From assembly GCA_016937855.1 (NCBI GenBank), contig JAFGVU010000184.1:1-64000 (forward strand): a DNA stretch of 64,000 nucleotides, read 5' to 3'. Shown here piece after piece: positions 17,912 to 24,928 of this stretch. Position 1 is the stretch's first letter; each line of letters opens with the position of its first letter. The translations under genes were made by a program, and so were the position numbers. Source of the stretch: Bacteroidales bacterium (GTDB lineage Bacteria; Bacteroidota; Bacteroidia; Bacteroidales; ML635J-15). The notes under the pieces were generated by a model. It saw only the letters and a list, made by a program, of their open reading frames with translations, was not told the origin of the DNA and searched no databases.

Positions 17912-17947
17912 AATAAGGCGGCTATATTGTGTCGCCTTATTTTGTTT
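17912..17947 (+). terminator. Rho-independent terminator
   Basis: AATAAGGCG (17912-17920) pairs with CGCCTTATT (17933-17941), a 9-bp stem followed by TTGTTTT. It would end the 14713-15210 transcript. Confidence 0.75.
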
Positions 17948-18003
17948 TAAATACTCATTAAAATTAATTATTTTTGTAAGAAATAAGATTAAGGCAAAAA
18001 AAT

Positions 18004-18507
18004 ATGAAACTTAAAAATGAACAACAACAAATTCTTAAAGATTTATATAGTGTTGACGAACAAGTTACATTAAAAGCAATTAAAGAATTAAGATCTAAAG
18101 GAGGTGTTTTTGCTATTGAGGCTTTAATGGAAATATTGTTTTCAAATAAAACTGAAGAAATTAGCGTAGAAATAAATAGTCTTTTTCGCGACTTAAAAGA
18201 CAGTAAAGCCTCTATTGTTATACAGTCAAATTTGGAGAAATATCAAACATCGGAAATGATTTCGGATTTTATCTCTGCATTATGGCAATCAGCGATACCA
18301 TTTGATAGCCTAGAAATATTTGTTAAAATATTTGTTTCTGGGAATGATAATACGGCATTTGAAGCATTAACACTCATTCAACAAAATGCTGCAAATTTAT
18401 CTGACAATTCGAGAAAAAATTGTTTATTGATTGTAAAATCTGATATTGATAAACTCTCGGATTTTAAGAAAGCTTTAGCAGTTGACTTAATTGAGGTTTT
18501 GAAGTAG
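18004..18507 (+). CDS. HEAT-repeat-like protein
   Basis: 167 aa, all helical by eye, no signal peptide or membrane helix. Paired helices such as VTLKAIKELRSKGGVFAIEA and FEALTLIQQNAANLSDNS have HEAT/armadillo-like spacing. Such proteins are binding scaffolds; no partner is indicated by the context. Comparable short HEAT proteins are common in Bacteroidota. Confidence 0.6.
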   Translation: MKLKNEQQQILKDLYSVDEQVTLKAIKELRSKGGVFAIEALMEILFSNKTEEISVEINSLFRDLKDSKASIVIQSNLEKYQTSEMISDFISALWQSAIPFDSLEIFVKIFVSGNDNTAFEALTLIQQNAANLSDNSRKNCLLIVKSDIDKLSDFKKALAVDLIEVLK

Positions 18508-19019
18508 TTTCAGGCAATTTGTTGTTGTGAAATATTACATTCGACACATCTTTAACGTCATAAGAAAATAGGTTTTTTTTCTGATGTTTTTGCAAAATTG
18601 TTCAATAAATAGATAATGGTTTTTGTCGGCAATGTAAAGTCTTGATTCTGCAAAGTGTTTAAATCTCACTTCCAACTTTAGACACTCTAGGCACTTTCAA
18701 CTCTAGGCACTTTCAACTCTAGGCACTTTAAGAACTTTAGGCACTTCTTCCAACTTTCCATCGTCCCGTTTTTAGGACATTGAAAAATGAAAGAGTAATT
18801 TTTTGTTTTTATCGACGTTTACATTGCCCAATCTATATTGAACACGAAAAAAGGTTTTTGTTGGCAATGCAAAGTCTTGATTCTGCAAAGTGTTTTAATC
18901 TCGCTTGAAACTTTAGACACTCGAGGCACTCTAGGCACTTTCAACTCTAGGCACTCTAAGAACTTTAGACAATTCTTCCAACTTCATACGCTGCTTCCCG
19001 CCTCAATTAAAACAATTTA
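18508..19019. other. Intergenic region built of repeats
   Basis: Between convergent genes. It holds two head-to-tail copies (offset about 235 bases) of a block starting GTTTTTGT(C/T)GGCAATG and running through a run of (A)CTCTAGGCACTTTCA units. No gene is seen. Confidence 0.6.
18616..18986 (+). repeat. Dispersed TTTACATTGCC element (two blocks) with AACTCTAGGCACTTTC short tandem repeats
   Basis: GGCAATGTAAAGTCTTGATT at 18628 recurs at 18863 with one change. TTTACATTGCC at 18818-18828 can pair with GGCAATGCAAA at 18863-18873, at the same 45-base offset as at 4598/4643. TTTCCATCGTCCCGTTTTTAGGACAT near 18755 matches the second hairpin of the 4.6-kb copy. Between them, CTAGGCACTTTCAA-type units of about 16 bases are repeated. 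Confidence 0.7.
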
Positions 19020-19607
19020 CTAGAGATTGTCAGCTATTTTAATTGCAACATTTTTCACTTCGTCAAAAATTTCCTGTTTTCCTTGGTTAGATGCTTGTGA
19101 AACAGCAGTAAAGTATTTGTGTTCAATTACTTGCATTCCGCAAAAACCAAAAATACAATCATGAGTAAGTGTGTTCAGAGCATCAATTCTCTTCTTATCT
19201 TTAAGAACGTTTTTAGACCCAGTAGTATTAAAAATCACAATTTTTTTGTTAGTAAGTTTTGGGATAGCAGTATTTTCGTCAAATTCAAAAGCATACCCCT
19301 GAACAAAAACTCGCTCGATGTATCCTTTAAGAATTGCGGGCATTCCCGACCACCAAATAGGATATACAAAACAAATAAGATCTGCCCACTGAATAAACTT
19401 TTGTTCATTCATAATATCAACAGGAAATATATCCTGTTCAATTGATTCTAAATCTTTTTTACTTAAAACCGGATTAAATTTAATCTCATATAAATCGCGT
19501 ACAACGACTTCGTGTCCGTTTTTGTGAAATGTCTCAGCTAAGGTGTCTCTAATTGCTCCGGTAAAGCTATTCTCTTTATAATTTGCGTAAATGATCAGTG
19601 CTTTCAT
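19020..19607 (-). CDS. NAD(P)H-dependent oxidoreductase, flavodoxin-like fold (NQO1/KefF type)
   Basis: 195 aa, usual length. The N-terminus MKALIIYANYKENSFTGAI is the FMN phosphate-binding strand and loop of this family. Further hallmarks are CFVYPIWWSGMPAILKGYIE near residues 88-108 and FNTTGS near 137. Such soluble FMN enzymes transfer two electrons from NAD(P)H to quinones or nitro compounds. Monocistronic. Confidence 0.85.
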   Translation of the reverse strand: MKALIIYANYKENSFTGAIRDTLAETFHKNGHEVVVRDLYEIKFNPVLSKKDLESIEQDIFPVDIMNEQKFIQWADLICFVYPIWWSGMPAILKGYIERVFVQGYAFEFDENTAIPKLTNKKIVIFNTTGSKNVLKDKKRIDALNTLTHDCIFGFCGMQVIEHKYFTAVSQASNQGKQEIFDEVKNVAIKIADNL

Positions 19608-19685
19608 AATTCAAGTTTTTACAAAATTAATGTATTATGAATTAAAAGAAGAAAATAATGGACAATATTTATGAACAATGCAAAA

Positions 19686-19711
19686 AAAAACCGTCGAGAA
19701 AGACGGTTTTA
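19686..19711 (-). terminator. Terminator after the C1 peptidase gene
   Basis: On the minus strand AAAACCGTC pairs with GACGGTTTT around a short loop and is followed by more T. It lies 27 bases past the peptidase stop codon. Confidence 0.75.
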
Positions 19712-19737
19712 ATTATTTTATTTGGAGAGTTATTTTT

Positions 19738-20940
19738 CTATTTGAGATTAAGCTTTTTTGCAATATTTTTTGGTATAGCGTCTTTGTGTACAACAATATT
19801 CATTGTTTTGTATTTTACAAAGCTTTCTGATGCATAGAAATAACCATCATAAATATTGTTAGTGTTCCAAGAGTTTTTGACATAATAGTATTTTGTTCCG
19901 TTTTGGTCTTTTGCAATGCCTGCAATTAGCATTCCATGATCATCAGTGGTTTGGTAATTGTCAAAAGCTTCTTGTCTCATTTCCTGAGTGATTTTTTTCT
20001 CAGCAACCGGTTTTTCGAATTTATATAATAATTCTTCTTGTTCTCTTTTTGAAAGTTCTTCCCATTTTGCTCTTTCTAGTCCGTCTAAGTCGGGACGGTC
20101 TTCTGATGGAACAATTGCAACGCCTTTAGACCATTTGAATCCTTTTTCGCTTACATCAGCACCCCAAGCTACAGAATATCCGTTATTAATTGCATTGTCA
20201 AGAACTTCCATCATTTCGTCAACAGGCAAGTTGTAGGATTTACCCCACAACCAGTTGTCAGGAATTTCGAGAATAAACGATTTGTAAAATGGGTGGTGAG
20301 TGTATGATGTGAAATTGATATAATCCTCAGAGTTAAAATTTAGTTCTTGAGCAAATGTTTTTGGCGTATAATCTTTTCCATTATAATTAAACTTCTCAGG
20401 TACTTCGCCAAGATAAGCATCTAAAATGCCCTTATAGCCTTCGAGCCAAGCAGTTGTTAGCTTTTTGTTAGAGTTTTTCAATACTGCATCAACATAAGCT
20501 TCTAAAACAGCATCTAATTCACCATGAACATGATTGTCTTCTCCATACTCTAGTCCTTTATATTCCGCTTCGGGAACAATTCCAAAATTATCGATTACCC
20601 AAAATACATCATGAAATGCTCCGCCACCGCCAAAATTTGTTTTTCCGTGCATTCTTACATACTTCTCGGCTTTGTATTCAAAAGCTTTGCGAACAATGTA
20701 AATGTCGGCAAGGTCAAATTCGCCTTTTCCAAGTCTCATTAACTCGGCCTCAACAAAACCTAACCCACTGTAACTCCAGCAAGTTCCAGCACGATATTGG
20801 TCTTTTACAGAGCTTACAGGAACTTGTTTTTCCATTGTAAATTGGTAAACTTCTTTTTTCTCTTCAGTCTCTTGAGCAGTTACACTTACTGCTAAAAAAG
20901 CAAGACTGATTAAACTGATTATAAACGCGTTTCTTTTCAT
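19738..20940 (-). CDS. Exported bleomycin hydrolase-type (C1) cysteine peptidase
   Basis: 400 aa. A signal peptide (about 1-22, ending VTAQ) is present, whereas classical PepC/bleomycin hydrolase is cytoplasmic. The papain-like triad is visible: Cys in QYRAGTCWSYSGLGFVE (about residue 53), His in TTDDHGMLIAG (about 335) and Asn in YYVKNSWNTNN (about 358). Length is a little shorter than PepC (about 440). It would act as an aminopeptidase on short peptides in the periplasm or at the surface. Monocistronic, with its own terminator. Confidence 0.88.
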   Translation of the reverse strand: MKRNAFIISLISLAFLAVSVTAQETEEKKEVYQFTMEKQVPVSSVKDQYRAGTCWSYSGLGFVEAELMRLGKGEFDLADIYIVRKAFEYKAEKYVRMHGKTNFGGGGAFHDVFWVIDNFGIVPEAEYKGLEYGEDNHVHGELDAVLEAYVDAVLKNSNKKLTTAWLEGYKGILDAYLGEVPEKFNYNGKDYTPKTFAQELNFNSEDYINFTSYTHHPFYKSFILEIPDNWLWGKSYNLPVDEMMEVLDNAINNGYSVAWGADVSEKGFKWSKGVAIVPSEDRPDLDGLERAKWEELSKREQEELLYKFEKPVAEKKITQEMRQEAFDNYQTTDDHGMLIAGIAKDQNGTKYYYVKNSWNTNNIYDGYFYASESFVKYKTMNIVVHKDAIPKNIAKKLNLK

Positions 20941-21254
20941 AATTTAGATTTTTTTGACAAATATAGTAAATGTTTCTTTTTTATTGTCTTTATGGTTGTT
21001 GATTTAAGTTAGAGAAATGTTAATTATTTGTCCATGTTTTGCAGATTTGTATTTCTTGCCCTTATTATTACAGGCAATATGATTTCAAATCCAAACAGCC
21101 GGGGTCAATGCTTATAATCTGTATTGTTAAATGATTATAATTTGTAAAGTAATAGGTAATTGCTTCCTCTGTTTAGGAGTTGGTTTGATAATTTTATGAT
21201 ATTGTAAAAGAGTCTAATAAGTAAAATTGTTGTATCTTTACATAAAAAAGCACA
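20941..21254. other. Divergent intergenic region
   Basis: Contains the promoters of the C1 peptidase gene (minus) and the mntA-like gene (plus). Beyond AT-rich short inverted phrases near 21110-21140 (TTATAATC ... GATTATAA) I see nothing. Confidence 0.4.
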
Positions 21255-21563
21255 ATGCAGCAGTTACTGGAAAAACGGAAGAGCGATTTAATTGCTATTT
21301 GTAAGTTACTGAACATAAAAAGATTGTATGCCTTTGGCTCAGTTGTTTCAGATAATTTTAGAGATGATAGTGATATCGATTTGCTTATTTCATTTTCTGA
21401 TAATTTGACTTTGGATGAATATACCAATAACTATTTTGAACTTCATTATAGACTTCGGTCACTTTTTAAGAGAGAAGTGGATATTGTAACCGAAAAATCT
21501 CTTTCCAATCCATATTTTATCGAAAGCATTAATGAATCAAAAGTTTTAATTTATGAAGCGTGA
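21255..21563 (+). CDS. mntA: MntA-type minimal nucleotidyltransferase antitoxin
   Basis: 102 aa. It carries the minimal nucleotidyltransferase signature GSX(10)DXD: GS, VVSDNFRDDS, DID at about residues 31-45, followed by LLISF. In characterised MntA-HepT pairs the NTase AMPylates the HepT RNase on a tyrosine and neutralises it. Its 3' end overlaps the hepT start by 11 bases, the standard arrangement. The gene looks intact even though the toxin gene next to it is broken. Confidence 0.85.
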   Translation: MQQLLEKRKSDLIAICKLLNIKRLYAFGSVVSDNFRDDSDIDLLISFSDNLTLDEYTNNYFELHYRLRSLFKREVDIVTEKSLSNPYFIESINESKVLIYEA

Positions 21564-22054
21564 AGTTAAAAAGTATTTTTTTGATGTTCAAACATCCATT
21601 GATTCTATTAGCGAATATCTAGGCGATAAAAGAGATTTTACTGAATATCAGGGAAATAAACTCTTGCGAAGAGGAATTGAAAGGGAAATTGAAATCATTG
21701 GAGAGGCAATAACCCGAATTATGAAAATTGCTCCCGAAATTAAAATTGATACCAATTTAATTTCAAAAAGCCCTATTGGATATTGCAATTATTTTGTACA
21801 TGTGGAAGGCGAAAAATCTTGTCATAGCATTAGCTATGTCAATTTTTTTCAACGAAGCAGATGTGCAAAATAATCAATTTATATTGGGTGTTTTGATATT
21901 ATATTGGTATGAAAATGCACGGCAAATAGTTGATACAAGAAATTGGGTTATTCACGGATATGATAGAGTTGATGATGTAATAATATGGGGAATTATTTCA
22001 ATTCATTTGCCTAAACTTAAAAAAGAAATTGAGGACTTATTAGCAAAAGAATAA
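21553..22054 (+). pseudogene. hepT: HepT-type HEPN toxin gene interrupted by a small insertion element
   Basis: The 5' part (21553-21749) codes a HepT N-terminus (YFFDVQTSIDSISEYL, GIEREIEIIGEAITRIMK); the 3' part (21913-22054), in another frame, codes ENARQIVDTRNWVIHGYDRV with the catalytic RX4HXY motif (RNWVIHGY). A 160-bp inverted-repeat element lies between. Removing the element and one copy of a 3-bp duplication joins the frames into a 112-aa protein reading KIENARQ across the junction, the right length and sequence for the family. As it stands, the 106-codon product lacks the RNase motif, so the toxin is probably dead. Confidence 0.88.
21750..21909 (+). mobile_element. 160-bp MITE-like element inserted in hepT
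   Basis: Ends are 24-bp terminal inverted repeats: left 21750-21773 starts TACCAATTTAATTTCAAAAA, right 21886-21909 reads in reverse TACCAATATAATATCAAAAC; 20 of 24 positions match. TGA flanks both sides (21747-21749 and 21910-21912), a probable 3-bp target duplication; AT with a 158-bp element is a less likely alternative. No transposase is encoded, so it would need help from an IS with the same ends. An internal hairpin CATAGC-ATTA-GCTATG is present. Confidence 0.85.
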
Positions 22055-22062
22055 CTGAAATT

Positions 22063-23211
22063 TTAGAAATAATTCTTTAGTAAAAAAGCAATAACAACCC
22101 CCAAATAATTACCAATAGCATAGCCAATAATGCCGATCGAAATCCCCGGTAAAATTACCTGTTTATTTTTAACGGCATCTGCTATCATTGGTACAAAAGG
22201 AGGGGAGCAAACCAAAGCTGTTGATGTTACTATTGTTGTGTCCCGGTCGATGCGAAAAATAGCCGAAAATAAAATATGTAAAAACAGAGTGGCAAATATT
22301 GTAAATCCAATGTAAAAGAAAAGACTAAATGAAATGTTTTGTAAACTTTCAATATCAACCAGCGAGGCTAAACTAAGACTGAAAATCAAAATAAAATACA
22401 TTCCAAAACTAAACGAACCCTCTATTTTTTGCACTTTTCTGTTTAAACCGCCCAATAAACTTAAACTCGAAAGGGTAAGAATTACCAATAACATTGAAAC
22501 ATCGCCGGTAATTAGAAATGAAGTTGCCAAACTTATCCCTCCAATAATAATCGAAAGTCCGAAAGAAAGAAGCAAATGTTTAAATCTGCCTTTGGTAAAT
22601 GGGTTTTCGTTGATGTTTTCCGTATTTATTCTTGATTTATCAATGTCTGATTCTTCAACATATTTAAATTTTGGGAGTACAAATTTTAATAAATATTTCC
22701 CAAATGTCATTATCGAAAGCAAGAAAACAACACCATAAAATAAATCGTAAGTGTTAACCATAATATAAACTTCGGAGCTTACTCCCAAAGCCGATTTTAA
22801 TGCTGCCAGATTTGGTGTTCCGCCTGTATATAGTCCAACCATCATGCCTCCAATATTATGAGCATCATTGATTTCGTTTGACCAAATCAAGTAGCCGATA
22901 GTAACAGTGATAATTAGACTAGTCATTCCAATCGCAAATGAAAGTAATGTTTTTCCGGCCAATTTTTTCCACGTTCTTAAGTCAGAGCCAAATAATAACA
23001 TTGGTAATGCAATTATCACACTGATATTCATAAAGTTTTCAATTAAATCGTGGGAGTTTTCAGGTAATACACCACTAATACTTAGTATTATCCCACTGAC
23101 AAAACTCAAAATCACAGCTCCAATTTTACCTAAAATCTTAAACTTTTCGCATAATCGAATAATTACATAAGGAAAAACGAGAAGAAAAATAGCAACTAAA
23201 ACTAATTTCAT
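22063..23211 (-). CDS. DUF819 family integral membrane protein
   Basis: 382 aa with about ten hydrophobic helices. Recognisable DUF819 features are PENSHDLIENFMNISVIIALPMLLFGSD-type helix 2-3, NIGGMMVGLYTGGTPNLAAL near residues 128-147 and ALVCSPPFVPMIADAVK near 340. The family (YjcL-like) probably transports small solutes across the inner membrane; the substrate is not known and the neighbours give no clue. It ends 8 bases from the stop of the convergent hepT remnant. Confidence 0.85.
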   Translation of the reverse strand: MKLVLVAIFLLVFPYVIIRLCEKFKILGKIGAVILSFVSGIILSISGVLPENSHDLIENFMNISVIIALPMLLFGSDLRTWKKLAGKTLLSFAIGMTSLIITVTIGYLIWSNEINDAHNIGGMMVGLYTGGTPNLAALKSALGVSSEVYIMVNTYDLFYGVVFLLSIMTFGKYLLKFVLPKFKYVEESDIDKSRINTENINENPFTKGRFKHLLLSFGLSIIIGGISLATSFLITGDVSMLLVILTLSSLSLLGGLNRKVQKIEGSFSFGMYFILIFSLSLASLVDIESLQNISFSLFFYIGFTIFATLFLHILFSAIFRIDRDTTIVTSTALVCSPPFVPMIADAVKNKQVILPGISIGIIGYAIGNYLGVVIAFLLKNYF

Positions 23212-23312
23212 AAAAGCTAATTTATACTATGACAAATTTTTGCACCAAAATAATATATTTTTTTTACTAAGAATTATTTTATTTTCAAATCTTACTCTTA
23301 AAGTTCTTAAAC

Positions 23313-24080
23313 TTAAAGTCTGAAATCTATACTCAATCCGTCATAAGCAAGTTCTGCAAAATCGGGTAGCTGAGAGTTTATGTCTCTATGTAATCCCATT
23401 TGGTGGGCAATGTGTGTAAAGTATGCTTTTCGTGGAGAACACTCAGTAACTATTTTAAGAGATTCTTCTAAGGAATAGTGAGAGATGTGTTTCTCTTTGC
23501 GTAATGCGTTAATAATAAGTGTGTTAGATCCATATAATTTAAGTTTTTCTTCTTCTGAAATATAATTAGCATCTGTTATATATGTTAAGTCTCCAATCCT
23601 AAAACCCAAAATTGGTAATTTATAGTGCATTGCTCTGATGGGTGTGAGTTTTATATTATTAATGTAAAAATCTTCTTCGTCTATTGTATTAAGATTTAAT
23701 CTTGGTATTCCCGGATAATTTGAGCCTGAAAAAACATAGGAATAGTCGCTGCGCAAAGCTTTTTGAACTCTTGATTCGGCAAATATTTCCATTGGTTTTT
23801 GAGTTCTAAAATTAAACGCTCTAACATCGTCAAGTCCTGCAATATGATCTTTGTGCTCATGCGTAAAAACAATTGCATCGAGGCTTTTGATATTTTCACG
23901 CAACATTTGTTGTCTAAAATCAGGACCGGCATCAATAAGAATGTTGGTATCATCTATTTTTAAAAGCATTGACGATCTTAATCTTTTATCTTTGGGATCT
24001 TGAGAGGTGCATACATCACAGTCACATCCTATTACAGGAACTCCTTGCGATGTGCCGCTACCTAAAATGATTGCTTCCAA
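23313..24080 (-). CDS. MBL-fold metallohydrolase, PhnP-like
   Basis: 255 aa. The metallo-beta-lactamase motif THEHKDH gives H74, H76, D78 and H79. An N-terminal cysteine cluster (GCDCDVC, C19, C21, C24) resembles the zinc site of PhnP, a cyclic ribose phosphodiesterase. The reading frame has no ATG: an in-frame stop lies a few codons upstream and TTG at 24080 is the only sensible start, giving the expected N-terminus (L/M)EAIILGSGTSQGVPVIG. Divergent from the methyltransferase gene. Probably a phosphodiesterase; the substrate is unknown. Confidence 0.85.
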   Translation of the reverse strand: MEAIILGSGTSQGVPVIGCDCDVCTSQDPKDKRLRSSMLLKIDDTNILIDAGPDFRQQMLRENIKSLDAIVFTHEHKDHIAGLDDVRAFNFRTQKPMEIFAESRVQKALRSDYSYVFSGSNYPGIPRLNLNTIDEEDFYINNIKLTPIRAMHYKLPILGFRIGDLTYITDANYISEEEKLKLYGSNTLIINALRKEKHISHYSLEESLKIVTECSPRKAYFTHIAHQMGLHRDINSQLPDFAELAYDGLSIDFRL

Positions 24081-24187
24081 GATAAAACGTTTTTCACAAA
24101 ATTAGTTAATAATCTGATTAAACATAATGATTTTTGTCTGTTTTGTACACATTTCTATATCGTCAAAGGATTTTGCGAAAAAAAATG

Positions 24188-24195
24188 TAATTTTG
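24188..24195 (+). promoter_or_regulatory. Probable -7 promoter box (TAATTTTG)
   Basis: Matches TAnnTTTG and lies 15 bases before the ATG at 24211. It is inside the longer open frame that starts at 24127, which supports the shorter start for the methyltransferase. Confidence 0.5.
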
Positions 24196-24210
24196 CAAAA
24201 ATCTTTACCG

Positions 24211-24918
24211 ATGAATTATTCTAATAGTAAGCTTTTTCTTATTCCTAACTCGATAGGAGACATTGATCCAAAATTGGTTGTTCCGGCTGGATTGCCAAAA
24301 ATTGTAGAGAGTTTAAGCCATTTTATTGTTGAAGATGTTCGTAATGCCCGCCGATATTTGCGAAAGCTGAGTAAGGAAATTGTTATTGATGAGCTAAATT
24401 TTTATGAACTAAATAAGCACACCGATGATTTGCAGATATCAACTTATCTTAATATTTGTAAAAGTGGATTAGATATTGGCTTGTTGAGTGAAGCCGGTCT
24501 GCCGTGCGTGGCCGATCCCGGAAATGTAATTGTGAAAATGGCTCATCAGAAAGGAATTCGTGTCGTTCCAATAACTGGTCCGTCGTCAATATTTTTAGCA
24601 CTTATGGCTTCGGGTTTAAACGGGCAGAATTTTGCTTTTAATGGTTATCTGCCGGTCGATAATAATGCAAAAATTCAAAAGCTAAAAGAACTTGAAAAAA
24701 AATCGCGATCCGAAGGGCAATCACAGATATTTATGGATACTCCTTACCGTAATAACAAAATATTGGACGATATTCTGAATAATTTGAATCCAAATGCTTA
24801 TCTTTGCATTGCTATGAATATAACTTGTGAAGATGAGATGATTAAAACCAAGACCTTGTCGGAATGGGCAGGCAACAAGCCTGATCTTCATAAAAAACCT
24901 TGTATTTTTATTATTTAA
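24211..24918 (+). CDS. RsmI-like SAM-dependent methyltransferase (tetrapyrrole methylase family)
   Basis: 235 aa from the ATG at 24211; the 28 codons upstream in frame overlap the promoter box and are not family-like. Motifs of the RsmI branch: LFLIPNSIGDIDP at the start, GLLSEAGLPCVADPGNVIV (SAM-binding), VVPITGPSSIFLALMASGLN and FMDTPYRN. Classical RsmI 2'-O-methylates C1402 of 16S rRNA; this shorter type with IGDIDP is a second Bacteroidota paralog and its target is not certain. It is followed after 10 bases by the FMN_bind/NapH fusion gene. Confidence 0.82.
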   Translation: MNYSNSKLFLIPNSIGDIDPKLVVPAGLPKIVESLSHFIVEDVRNARRYLRKLSKEIVIDELNFYELNKHTDDLQISTYLNICKSGLDIGLLSEAGLPCVADPGNVIVKMAHQKGIRVVPITGPSSIFLALMASGLNGQNFAFNGYLPVDNNAKIQKLKELEKKSRSEGQSQIFMDTPYRNNKILDDILNNLNPNAYLCIAMNITCEDEMIKTKTLSEWAGNKPDLHKKPCIFII

Positions 24919-24928
24919 AAATTAAAGT

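Noticed and set aside
18680-18740. CRISPR-like short repeats (CTAGGCACTTTCAA units)
   Set aside because: Units of about 16 bases with no unique spacers; simple tandem repeats without cas genes.
21776-22054. Separate 92-codon gene beginning in the inserted element
   Set aside because: Only its end is HepT-like; the first 45 codons are translated inverted-repeat element.
24127-24210. Longer start for the RsmI-like methyltransferase
   Set aside because: The extension covers a TAnnTTTG promoter box; family members begin at the internal ATG.
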